Both the position numbers and the translations under genes were made by a program. This document shows positions 10,250-19,875 of a stretch of DNA of 50,303 nucleotides, piece after piece (the stretch's first letter is position 1; the number at the start of each line of letters is the position of its first letter). The notes under the pieces were generated by a model. It searched no databases, was not told the origin of the DNA, and worked only from the letters and a program-made list of their open reading frames with translations. The DNA comes from Chondrus crispus. Taxonomy: Eukaryota > Rhodophyta > Florideophyceae > Gigartinales > Gigartinaceae. The stretch spans positions 33,599 to 83,901 of the forward strand of contig NW_005179095.1 in NCBI RefSeq assembly GCF_000350225.1. The letters are read 5' to 3'.

Positions 10250-11265
10250 CTGCCCCTTCTTCTCTGCGTCCGACGCGCTGGGGCGCGACAAATACCTATT
10301 GTACATGCCGGCGTCTGGGCTCGCCACGAGCGTGGACGGGGCGGGAAAAGTGGTCGGGCGTCTGCAATGCGTGCTCTCGCGGCGTGCAGCGCTAGAGTTG
10401 GGATAGCACTTTGACACGGTGCGCGGCGCGGGCGTGTGGGACGGGGCGTACGGCTCGCTCGCGGTGATCGGCGTGGCGGAAATGCTCGCGCAGCAGCGTG
10501 GCGGGGTTTGCGCGCTGCCGTTCGACGTGGCGGTGTTTGCGTTTGAAGATGAGGGGGCAACATCGCGTTCGGCACGACGAACTTCTCGGACGAGGCGGCA
10601 GCGGGGGTGGTTACGGACTAGTGGTGACGGACAGTGAGATCGGAGCGGTGGCGGCGCGGCACGCGGCGGTGTTCGGGGTGGCGGGGGAGGTGGCGGGGCG
10701 CGTGCGGGGCACGCGAGCAGGGGAGCTGGTGGGGTTTGTCGAGGTGCACATTGAGCAGGGGCCGGTGCCGGGGAGGCGCGGGCGGGGTGCGCGGGCCCTG
10801 GACGCGATCGCGGGGCAGACTCGGGCGTGGGTGATGCTGCTCGGGCGGCAGGGGCACGCGGGAACGATGCTGACGAGCGCGCGACGCGACGCGGTGGCCA
10901 CGTCGGCGACGGTAGTGGTGGTGGAGGCGGCGGTGTGTTGGCGACGGTCGGACGGGTGGAGGGCGCGGGCGGGAGCGCCAAGTTGATTGCCGGGTGGGCA
11001 CGCATGAGCGTGTAGTGGGAGACGATGCACGAGGTCGAGGCCGTGCGCACGGACCGGTGGGTTCGGCAGGCTGTGCGCGAAGCAGTCGCCGGCGAGGCGG
11101 TGACGAGCGGGGCTGGGCATGACGCGCAGGTGATGGCGCAAGTGACGGAGGTGGGCATGGTGTTCGTCAGATCTAAGAGCGGCGTGAGCAATCACGTGGA
11201 CGAGCACGTGGTGGACGAAGACGTGGTCGGGGGGCCGATAAACTGCTGGAGGTTGTCATGCGGAT
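10250..11265 (+). pseudogene. Allantoate amidohydrolase / N-carbamoyl-L-amino-acid hydrolase-like, decayed
   Basis: Pieces of an M20-family ureidohydrolase can be read in shifting plus-strand frames and in correct order. They are FSASDALGR with VDGAGKVVGRL, HFDTV with VWDGAYGSLAVIGVAEML, FDVAVFAFEDEG, FGTTNF, FVEVHIEQGPV, DAIAGQTR, GRQGHAGTM with SARRDA, SGAGHDAQVMA and VSNHVDEHVVDEDVV. These are the metal-binding and substrate-binding motifs of enzymes that hydrolyse allantoate or N-carbamoyl amino acids. The expected GSH metal motif has become G-stop-H (TCG to TAG, about 10407). Further stops occur at about 10617 and 11013, with at least two frameshifts. GC is far above the surrounding transposon sequence. 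The gene ends about 25 bp before a Helitron-type terminus, so it looks like a captured host fragment. Confidence 0.85.
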
Positions 11266-11284
11266 CGCGGGGTGTATTGTTCCT

Positions 11285-11341
11285 CGACGCGGACTTGGCT
11301 CGGCAGGCGAAGCGCGCACGGAGCCCACTTTCCTGCACTAA
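11285..11341 (+). mobile_element. Helitron-type 3' terminus (H1)
   Basis: About 50 bp match the 3' end of the autonomous Helitron at 18362-18421. The terminus has a stem with GGCTC and GAGCC arms around a GC-rich core, then CCCACTT, a short spacer and CTAA (11338-11341) followed by T. Helitrons end in a hairpin plus CTRR and insert between A and T. This end directly follows the decayed hydrolase, which suggests a non-autonomous Helitron carrying that fragment. Confidence 0.7.
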
Positions 11342-11352
11342 TACTAATTTCC

Positions 11353-11545
11353 GTGTCTGTCTGTCTGTCGGTCTGTGTGTGTGTGCGTTCCCGGGTTGCC
11401 ATTGGCGCACGGGGGCGCTGCCGTGACAAGTGGCGGCCACGGGCGGGGCCTGGACGCAGGCCAGGCCGCCACGCGGACACGTGGGCAAAGTGGCGGCCAC
11501 GGGCGGGGGCCTGGCCACAGGCTTGGTCCGCCACGGGGACACGTG
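11353..11545. repeat. TG-rich microsatellite and GC-rich direct repeats
   Basis: A gtctgtctgtctgtcggtct run followed by (GT)n leads into two copies of agtggcggccacgggcggg (near 11431 and 11490), each followed by a CACGTG site. The block gcaggccaggccgccacgcg at 11456-11475 recurs at 25627-25646 in front of the other GC-rich decayed gene, there also preceded by a (GT)n run. Confidence 0.7.
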
Positions 11546-11776
11546 GTGGCTTCAGGCACGATCGTAGCACTACAGTACAGTACTAATTTAAATTTGAATG
11601 CTACACTACAGTACAGAAAACATAAAAAATACTCTCCCGACGCGCTCCGCGTTCTCTACCGATCCCCGTGCACACCGTTTACGCGAAGTGAATAAGTTAA
11701 TAACTGTCCTCATTGCTCCATCCAGCTCGCTGCCCGCGGCATTTGAGCGCACGCGAACGCTTACTGACTACATACG

Positions 11777-12319
11777 GTGTGTGTGTTTTTCTGCGAAGTG
11801 TCTACTCAAGAAGAACGCCAAGAATTGCGCGCCGCACGCCGCGCCGCTACCCCGATCCGCCTGAACTTTTCCGAGTCCTCCACAGCGTCGACACGTGTCA
11901 ACGTAGTTCATCCAGCCCCGCCCTTTGCGCCCGCCCCACGTGTCCACGTCCCCCCGATTGCCCCCGCGCCCGCCCCACGTGTACCGCGCGCCCCTCTGCC
12001 ACGTGTACCACGTCTTCCGCCGGCCCCTGCGCCAGCACCCGCACCACGTGTACCACGCGCAACGGTCCAACGTTTTACACGTTTACCTCTGCCTGTCATT
12101 CCTACGTTTCGTGGGCTACGTGTGCCACGTGCGATCGAGCGGCCGCGTGCGCGCACGTTGCCAGCTGTCACTGCTGTGTTGCGCAGTGTTCCCGTATACA
12201 CGTGTGACACCTGCAACTTTCATTGCTCGCGCGCGGTACTGTGGGATGGGCATGCGCACACTGAGGGGCACGTGGCTCAAGTGAATCAAGCGGGCCGAAC
12301 ATTCCGGTGCGAGGTGTAG
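11777..12319 (+). CDS. Putative zinc-finger ORF with Pro-Ala-Arg repeats, start unclear
   Basis: A 180-codon frame without an ATG start (it begins at GTG, so it may be an internal exon or a fragment). The middle consists of repeats of the type P-x-P-A-P-R-V-P, encoded by DNA with many CACGTG sites. The C-terminus carries C-x2-C-x12-H-x5-H, the spacing of a matrin/U1-type C2H2 zinc finger. It lies upstream of the Helitron Rep gene, and small zinc-finger proteins are plausible Helitron passengers, but no family match can be claimed. It could equally be a chance frame in repetitive DNA; the finger spacing is the only real support. Confidence 0.35.
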   Translation: MCVFFCEVSTQEERQELRAARRAATPIRLNFSESSTASTRVNVVHPAPPFAPAPRVHVPPIAPAPAPRVPRAPLPRVPRLPPAPAPAPAPRVPRATVQRFTRLPLPVIPTFRGLRVPRAIERPRARTLPAVTAVLRSVPVYTCDTCNFHCSRAVLWDGHAHTEGHVAQVNQAGRTFRCEV

Positions 12320-12717
12320 TGCACTGAGGGGGAACGGTGAGATCCCCCTCTGGCAGAGCGCGTGCGTTCGGGGGCGCGTGTAGGGGATTCGGGAGACCAC
12401 CCGTAAAGGAACCGGTACGGGGCCGGGCGCGAAGCACAGTAGGGGATTAGAGGGGTAAAAAGGAATCAAAGGACACGCCCAGGAGGGGCGGAGTGGTAGG
12501 GACAGACTGACGCGCACGCTACAGTAGGATAGCAGGGGGGGCGCGCGCGGTAGAGGTAGGTGGGAATCGGGACGAAGATGGCTCGCAGGGTACTGTCGTA
12601 GGACGGGGACCGACGCGAGGCTTCGACTCCACTTCCAGAAACCCAGGTTGTAGACCCAAAGCTTCGTGAGGATTTACTTCGGGTCGGACGTCGACTATAT
12701 AGGAGTCGACGTCGCGA

Positions 12718-12739
12718 TATAATAATAATAATAATAATA
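12718..12739. repeat. (ATA)n microsatellite
   Basis: About seven ATA/AAT units, AT-rich in a GC-rich setting. Confidence 0.85.
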
Positions 12740-12787
12740 CTATTAAATTAAGAGGCGCACGACACCCGTGACACGTGGTGGTGGGCC

Positions 12788-12890
12788 ACGGGTACACGTG
12801 GTTAATGGCACGGATAAACGTGAGGTATAACACGGGTACACGCGGGTAAATGGCACGATTAACGTGAGGGATAACACGGGTACACGTGGG
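12788..12890. repeat. 44-bp tandem repeat, about 2.4 copies
   Basis: Units begin acgggtacacg at 12788, 12832 and 12876 with few differences. Each unit carries an ACACGTGG-type site or a close variant. Confidence 0.85.
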
Positions 12891-12919
12891 TAGATCTGTC
12901 AGTACTTCGACAGGGCTCC

Positions 12920-13153
12920 ATGGAGCTTACACCCGGCCACGAGAGGGGGATAGGATACCCGGTTACACGTGGTATATATATCACTTATGATAGTGAGGCA
13001 TCCCGCGTGTGCTACAGTACAGCACCGCGATTACGCGGGGCGGTCAGTGCTCTACACGAGGTGTGTGCGTGCACGGTTGCCACTGCACACGACTTCAGGC
13101 GACATCTGACGGGCAAGAAGCACAAGCGTAAGCTCCGATCCATTACGGGATAG
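12920..13153 (+). CDS. Small ORF ending in a zinc-finger-like motif
   Basis: A 77-residue frame from ATG 12920. Its end, with HDFRRHLTGKKHKRK, is the typical second half of a matrin/U1-type zinc finger (His-x5-His and a basic tail). The first half has CAC where C-x2-C is expected, so the finger is damaged or a splice junction is missing. It may be related to the finger ORF at 11777-12319. It lies 100 bp before the Helitron N-terminal frame. Confidence 0.35.
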   Translation: MELTPGHERGIGYPVTRGIYITYDSEASRVCYSTAPRLRGAVSALHEVCACTVATAHDFRRHLTGKKHKRKLRSITG

Positions 13154-13253
13154 TACAAGAAAATAAAGGCCCTATTGTTACTCTTTTGCTAATTGCTCTT
13201 GCGGACGACCTAGCTGGCTGACGTTGCGTTTAGACCTTTGAGGACTGCTTGCT

Positions 13254-13952
13254 ATGACTCATAGCGATCTACAACGGACCTCTCGCACTTGCGTCAACCC
13301 TAGCTGCACTTACAAGGATTTCACAAGCGCGCCGAACAGAACGGAAATGGCGGAACCAGCGGATGAAGACGTGGCAGAAGCAAGAAGGCAGCAAAGAAAC
13401 GTGGGTGCAAGGGCAAGAAGAGCGCAAGAGACTGAAGCTGATGCTCAAGCACGTCGTGAGGCAGGTCGAGACCGTGCGAGAATCCGGAGGGCTCAACAAA
13501 CCAAATCTGAGACTGCAGCGCGTCGCCGAACCAACCGGGAACGTACTGCAGCACGAAGAGCAGCAGAGACTCCTGAGCAGCGCGAAGAGCGTCTCCGACG
13601 AGGCAGGGAGAGAGCAAGGGCGCGCAGAGCGGGAGAAACAACCCCCCTCCGAGAATCACGGCGCGAAGCGGATCGCATTGCGATACGGGGCGCTAGAGCG
13701 GAAGAATCAAACCCCCTCCGAGATTCATGGCGCGAAGCTGATCGCATTGCGACACGGGGCGCTAGAGCAGAGGAATGTACTCCCATTCGTGAAGCGCGGC
13801 GAGACCTTGACCGTCTCTCCACCCAACGATCAAGCGATGCACAGGACACACCGACTCGGAATGCGCGGCAAGGGTCCGACCGCCAGGCTCGAAGTGCTTC
13901 CAGACAGCTCTTCACTCCACTTCCTCGCCTCTGTACCGCGATCTCGGCATGA
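13254..13952 (+). pseudogene. Helitron protein, Arg/Glu-rich N-terminal region
   Basis: This frame encodes 232 residues dominated by R, A and E with an ETPEQREERLRR-type pattern, as commonly found at the N-terminus of Helitron RepHel proteins in algae, oomycetes and fungi. A 69-bp unit is tandemly duplicated at 13647-13784 and gives a 23-residue protein repeat with READRIAxRGARAEE. The frame ends at a stop at 13952. The continuing Rep sequence is in another frame, so a frameshift lies near 13900. Confidence 0.6.
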
Positions 13953-16809
13953 TCTGTACTGAGTGTTCGCACTGCAAAGTTCTGCATTTCGTCCAAGAAC
14001 GCATCGTGAGCAGTTCTTCGGCAAGGCCGATGTTTTTCACATGCTGCGGGAATGGAAAGCTGTCATTGCCCCTTCTTCCCGACCCTCCAGCTCTTCTGCG
14101 CTCTCTTCTCATCGATGATACTCCAAGGTCACGCCGCTTCCGTAAGAACATTCGAGCATAAAATGCAGCGCTGTCTATGGCATCCGTGGTCGCCAAGTGG
14201 GTGAACAGAGGGCCCGGCACTTCCAATTTTAACCCCACAATGACGATGCAGGGCGATATGTACCATTACATGGGTCCCATGATGCCATCCGAAGGGCGGG
14301 CGCCTTCCTACGCTTCCGTTTACATTCACGACAGTGACTACGCCACCCACACGCGTACAACGCTTGGAAACTCTAGACGACTGGAAGAGGCATTGATGAC
14401 GCAACTAACGCACATGCTGCACGAATGCAACCCCTACGTGCAGACATTTCTGTGTATGCGAGAATGGGCTCAATCTCCTCACAACAACACTCCAGCCGCG
14501 TACCAGATGGTCATCCATGCCGACCGCAGGCCAAGCCATGAGCACGTGCGCCGGTACAATAGTCCCGAAGCTTCTGAAGTGGCTGCATTGATCCCTGGAA
14601 ATGAATACGGAGAGATTGGGCGAAGAGATATCGTCGTTCGCAGGCGAGGGACTCTGAACAGTAACGGGAACGAAGTGTTGGATCCGATTTCAGTCAGTCA
14701 TCGTGCATACGATCCATTGAGTTACGTGCTTTTGTTCCCGAACGGTAGAGATGGATGGTATCCAGAGCTTCGATTCTCCAGTGAGGACGACGGCAGACGT
14801 ACCAAGATAACTCCGATGATGTTCTACGGATGGAATTTGTTCGGAAGGGCAGGCGAGTTCAGCACGATCTTACACGCAGCGCGAATCTTTCAGCAATATT
14901 TAGTTGACCGGTTCTGCAAAGTGGAGGCAGAAAGGCTTTCGTATCTCCGCCACAACCAGACACAGCTTCGAGCGGCGGACTACACCTCAGTTCGCGACAG
15001 CCTAGGAGACTCCGGTCGTGCTGAAGATGAAGCCGACGCTGTACGTGCAGGACGACTGTTCATTCTCCCTTCTACGCACATCGGATGTGACCGCTACATG
15101 AGGCAGCAGATGCACGACATCATTGCTATATCTAACCAAATTGGCCACGCGGACATATTCCTCACCATGACATGTAATCCTAGCTGGTCGGAGATCACAA
15201 GAGCCCTGCTGCCCAATCAAACTCCTCAGGACAGACCGGATCTGTGCGCACGTGTGTTTCGTCTCAAAATGAAGGATCTCATGTCCTTGGTCATCAACGA
15301 GGATGTGTTCCGAACCGTCGTTGCCCATGTACGAGTCATCGAATTTCAGAAACGAGGTCTGCCCCACGCTCACGTGCTATTCTTCCTAGATGAGGTCTCC
15401 AAGAATGATCTGCGTAATCCCGAAAACGTCGACCGCATTATCTCTGCCGAGATCCCGTCTCCACAAGATCCAGAACTCCAAGAGGTCGTGCTTAAGCATA
15501 TGATTCACAATCCATGTGGAGAACGCAATCCAACAGCCGTGTGCATGGGCGGGCAGTACTGCAGGAAAAGGTTCCAAAACCGTTCAAACACGAAACCGGC
15601 CAGTCCGAAAGTGAGTACTACATCACGTACCGCAGAAGGTCCCCCTCGGCAGGTGGCGTCTCCATCGAGCGTCCCTCCCGTATTGGCCGACGACAGCAAT
15701 CCGTCGTGGTCGACAACTCCTGGGTCGTTCCCCACAGTCCTCTGCTTCTGAGATCGTTCGCTTGCCATTTGAATGTGGAACTCTGCGTGTCAAGCGTTGG
15801 CGGAATCAAGTACCTCTTCAAGTATGTGTGCAAGGTACAAGACTGAGTGATCATGGAAATCACTGCCGAAAACGAGTGCTACGACGAGATCTCCAACTTC
15901 CAAGATGCCAGATACGTGTCTGCATCGGAGGCCGCATGGAGGTTATTCTCCTTTGATATTGTGGATCGCAATCCTCCAGTGGTCAGACGTTCAGTGCGTC
16001 TGCCCACCCACCATACGGTTTACTTTGAGAAAGGAAGAGAGCAGGAGGCGGCGCTTCGACCGGCATCAGGTACGAAGCTGACCGAGTGGTTTAAAGCCAA
16101 CGAAAAGTACCCAAGCGCGAGGCATATTCGGTACCACAAGTTTCCAAAGTACTTTATGTGGAAGAAAAGTAGCAAGTCATGAAGTCCAAGAGCATCCCTG
16201 CGAAGACGGAACGCCAGCAGCGAAGAGGAAGCCTACGATTTCAGTGGCACAGGCGCCAACGTAGTCGGTCGAATCTATACTGTCAGTCCGAGGGAGGGTG
16301 AGCGCTACTTTCTTCGCCTCCTCCTCACACAAGTGCCGGGGGCAACATCCTTCGAGAACTTGCGAAACATCGACGGCGAGCAGTGCACCAGCTTCCGACA
16401 AGCTTGCTTACGACTTGGTTCGCTGGCCGACGATGCCGACTGGAAGCACGCCATCCGAGATTCATTCCGGTCAAGCTTCGTTCCCCTTTCTCATCTGTTC
16501 GCTACGATTCTGGCACATTTCCAACCTTCGGATCCTCTCTCGCTGTGGAACGACCACCTGCACATGTTTCTCACCGATATTCGCAATCGCGCACGTGGAC
16601 AACCCATTCGAAAACATCAGCTTCGCGATGATCACCACGCCACATCTTACGTGCTTGGAGAGATACAGGAGGCCCTGCAGACGGTGCGTTCAGACTGGAC
16701 GCTCGCACACTTCGGACTCCCACTCCCCGACGAGAGCCTGCCCGCTTCGAAACAGCCAAACGAGATCCAGACACCCGAAGCACAAGCGCAGCAGTGCGAA
16801 GAGCGATGA
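13931..16809 (+). pseudogene. Helitron Rep (HUH nuclease) region, multiply disabled
   Basis: It opens with the conserved Helitron segment CSHCKVLHF, FTCCGNGKLSLP and FRKNIRA, then MYHYMG, PNGRDGW and FLTMTCNP. The HUH motif is in GLPHAHVL (near 15360) and the tyrosine motif in KYLFKYV (near 15820). These are the rolling-circle replication initiator hallmarks. Damage: TAA at 14159-14161 where family members have Tyr; loss of one C near 15573, moving the frame from phase 2 to phase 1; TGA at 15844, 16180 and 16807. All three TGA codons are consistent with Arg CGA changed by one C-to-T, and the frame continues through each with family-like sequence. Residues after 16183 (SPREGERYFLR and AFRQACLRLG-like) belong to the linker before the helicase. 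Confidence 0.85.
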
Positions 16810-18293
16810 CAGACATCGTTGCCACTGTTAAACACAAATCAGCGCCATGCCTTTGACGAAATAGTAGGCTCCATGCTTCCAGGCGTATCCGTCTCGGCAT
16901 TTCTTCAAGGATCCTCAAGCGCCGTTGCGGGACCTTCTATGCGAACACAAAATAGTCGTCTCTTCTTCCTCGATGCTCCTGGCGGAACAGGCAAAACATT
17001 CGTGCTCAGCGCCATTCAAGACTTCCTTCGTTCGCGCCGCAAGCAAGTCATCGCCGTCGCTACATCTGCTGTTGCTGCAGTGTTGCTCGACGGTGGACGC
17101 ACCGCTCATTCCGTGTTCAAGATTCCCATTCCTGTATCTGCCGAAAGCACTTGCAACTTCTCCACAAACTCCGATACCAGTCGTACATTGCAACAAGTCG
17201 ATCTTATCATATGGGACGAGATCGTCATGTGCCGTCGAAACTGCATTGAGACTGTCGATCGCTCCCTTCGCGACTTGATGCAAACCGACCGGCCCTTCGG
17301 AGGAAAGTTCCTCGTGCTCGCTGGAGACTTTAGACAAATCCTTCCCGTCGTTCCAGGCGGGTCCAAAGGTCAAATCGTGAGCGCGTGCGCAAATCTTCCG
17401 CGCTGTATCGAGAGTGCCGATTCCTGTGCCTTACCGAGAACATGCGCCTCCCTGCTCTCCAGGCGGACCCTGCAGCAGATGCGGAGGCTCTCAACGTCCC
17501 ACAGTTCTTCCTCAGCGTCGAGGAAGGCAGACTTCAATGCGAACAGCGCCCGGAATGGATTTCACTACCACAGTCCGTAGCGTTCGAGCACAACATCCGC
17601 AATTTATGCCTCAAGGTCTTCCACGGCATTCGAGACAATCACGCCGACCCTACATGGCTCACCAAGCGCGGTATACTCACTACAACGAACAGACCGCTCG
17701 AACAGGTCAACAAAGTCATCGGCAACATGATGCCGGGACCGTATCGAACATATTTAAGCGCAGAAAAGGTCGAGAGCGAAGACACCAACGCGCTGATCTA
17801 TCCCACGGAAATTCTCAACACCTTGACGGCCGGGTCTGCTCTACCAGACCACAAGCTCAAGCTCAAGAAAGGTTTCATCATCATGCTTCTGCGCAATCTC
17901 GATCTCACTTCCGGTCACGTCAACGGCGCACGATATGTCATCGAGAAAATGACCAACAACCTACACTTTCTACGCGTTACCTCAGGGTCACATGAAGGCA
18001 ACAGACTCTGCCTTCCACGAATGCCCTGCGGACCAGGCGACGACAACTTTCCCATCCCTGGATTTACTCGAACGCAGTTCCCCATTCGCACGTGCTTCGC
18101 CCTTACAACGAACAAAGCTCAAGGACAGTCCTTCGGTGGCCGCATTGGTCTGGACCTACGAGATCATTGCTTCTCGCACGGTCAACTCTACGTCGCATTA
18201 TCGAGGACTACTCACTCCAGCAACGTCACTATCCTCACTCGAGAGTCTGGTGCGACAACGCGAAACGTAGTGTACCCCGAGGTCCTTCAGTAG
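16810..18293 (+). pseudogene. Helitron PIF1-like helicase region, frameshifted
   Basis: This is an SF1B helicase in phase with the Rep part. It contains LNTNQRHAFDEI, the Walker A segment APGGTGKT, the Walker B segment IIWDEI, and VLAGDFRQILPVV. Near 17385 the frame shifts; the second frame then carries LTENMRL, GFIIMLLRNLD, TTNKAQGQS and HGQLYVALSR, and ends NVVYPEVLQ with TAG at 18293. These are helicase motifs III to VI of the Helitron/PIF1 family. With the Rep domain it would peel and transfer one DNA strand. Apart from the frameshift the domain is complete. Confidence 0.85.
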
Positions 18294-18361
18294 TCATCAA
18301 AAAAATTAACGCCATTCTCTTTAAATCTTCCCCTTCCCACCCTTCCGAATTATTGCTCCTC

Positions 18362-18421
18362 CACGCGGACTTGGCTCGGCGCGCGAAGTGCGCACGGAGC
18401 CCACTTGTCCACAACTACTAA
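18362..18421 (+). mobile_element. Helitron-type 3' terminus (H2, autonomous copy)
   Basis: It lies about 70 bp after the helicase stop. The hairpin has GGCTC (18373-18377) and GAGCC (18397-18401) arms around a GCGC core, followed by CCCACTTGTCC, a spacer and CTAA (18418-18421), then T. This matches the Helitron 3' end rule and nearly repeats the block at 11285-11341. Confidence 0.8.
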
Positions 18422-18735
18422 TACTCAAGTTTTTGTGCGTGTGTTGTAGTATAGTGGCGGTCGCCAGCTATGAGCTAGCTCGAGGAAGAGGTAACAACCA
18501 ATAGGGGGTGTCCCGCGGTAGATCGGGACTGTGGTAGAGCAAAGGGGAAGTACGTCGGCCGACTGCAAAAGCACGACGTACTGGTCGAAGTGCGGACCCG
18601 GAATGGGACCAGCACTGGAAGGGGTGATGTAATAACACACAAAACAGGGGGGAACCCGAGCCTAAAGACTAGTTTCAGACACGGGCGGAGCGCCGAGTAG
18701 CGGAAACTCCTAGAACGAGCGAGACAGATGTCAAT
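18422..18735. other. Spacer after the Helitron, no gene seen
   Basis: No coding or structural feature can be supported apart from its position between the Helitron terminus and the tandem array. Confidence 0.4.
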
Positions 18736-18737
18736 AG

Positions 18738-19075
18738 TGCCGCCAAGGCCAGAGGCTTGTCGTAGCCCGCGACTTGAAAATCGTCACAATGCAGGGAGAG
18801 AGAAATTGGTCGTGCGACAGTAATACGCGCAGGCTAGAGGCTAGTCTTAGCCCGCATAGTCGCCACGACAGAGTAAAAAGGAAAACAATTGAAACGTCGA
18901 GCGACAGTAACACGCCGAGGTTAGAGGCTAGTCTTAACCCGCGTAGTCGCAACGACGGAGGAAAGGGAAAGGAAATGGTAAAGGCAATAGGGCCAAGGAA
19001 ACGTCGAAAGACAGATGCCGACAATGTCGCCTAAGTCAGAGGCTTGTCTTGACCCGCGGTGTCACACCGTCGAAG
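18738..19075. repeat. Imperfect tandem array, 4 copies, 85-115 bp
   Basis: The core agaggct followed by tgtc or agtc and then cttagcccgc or a close variant occurs at 18751, 18836, 18923 and 19038. Copies 2 and 3 are the most similar. A frame through it (18774-19034) merely encodes the repeat and is not supported as a gene. Confidence 0.8.
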
Positions 19076-19265
19076 GAAATCCGTTCCCAAAAGATCCTTG
19101 ACTGTTTACTGTCATTGCCCGTCGCCGTCGCTTAAATAAGCGAGGTCGCGGGGTCTTGGACATTGTCCATCCTACGGTACTACTGTACTCTATGGTGCAA
19201 TGCACTGTACTATGCCATTACTACTGTACCTTGTCATATACAACCTCCGGGCTGTACTGTATCCA

Positions 19266-19434
19266 GTACGTCATCGGCCTGTAATGCCCACGTGTAGTTC
19301 GTCCGCCTGTAAGGCACACGTGTCGTCCATCGATCTGTAATGCCCACGTGTAGTTCGTCCGCCTGTAAGGCACACGTGTAGTTCATCGACTTGTAATGCC
19401 CACGTGTAGTCGCGCGCCTGTAAGGCACCCGCGG
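19266..19434. repeat. 28-bp tandem repeat, 6 copies, each with an ACGTGT site
   Basis: The core ctgtaa (once ttgtaa) occurs at 19279, 19307, 19335, 19363, 19391 and 19418. Alternate units read aatgcccacgtgtag and aaggcacacgtgt, giving a 56-bp higher-order dimer. The array ends 38 bp before the Harbinger element. Confidence 0.9.
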
Positions 19435-19746
19435 CGGCGGGTGCCGTACAAATTACAAATCTGGGCTGTGAGGGTCGGTCTATACAGCCACTTTTTTTTG
19501 CTTGCATGCACGGTTTCTGAGCTCCTATTGGCTCCCCTTGGGGAATCCCGGGTGTATGATGAATGTATGATAACGTATGATACTTTTGCATGCAAATGTA
19601 CGATCAACTTCTCCCACGCAAAAAAGAAGTTGCTCGAACAAATGCACGACCGCTTCGCACCATTTTCGAGACGGATTTGGCGGCAAAGTCTCAGCGACAG
19701 AACTGGCGGCAAAATCTCAGCAGTTTCGCTGAAACGTTGCCGCCAA

Positions 19747-19803
19747 TTCTGTCACATCGGAGACTTCTACTGCCGGGCAGTAGAAGTCTCCGATGTGACA
19801 GAA
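19747..19803. repeat. 57-bp perfect palindrome inside the Harbinger element
   Basis: Arms 19747-19774 and 19776-19803 (28 bp) are exact complements around a single G. Just upstream, the tggcggcaa/ttgccgcca pair and the inner gtttcgctgaaac make further stems, and the block tggcggcaaa-tctcagc is present twice in tandem near 19680 and 19710. Confidence 0.9.
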
Positions 19804-19875
19804 ATGCGGACCGCATTTCCGCGGCGCGAGGCTGGGTGCGCGACGCACTTTCCCCACTCATCACCAGCGGCGAAG

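Noticed and set aside
10190..11207. Long minus-strand Pro/Ala/Arg frames
   Set aside because: They are antisense shadows of the GC-rich decayed hydrolase, whose motifs are on the plus strand.
18774..19034. 86-codon plus frame as a gene
   Set aside because: It merely translates two units of the 85-bp tandem array.
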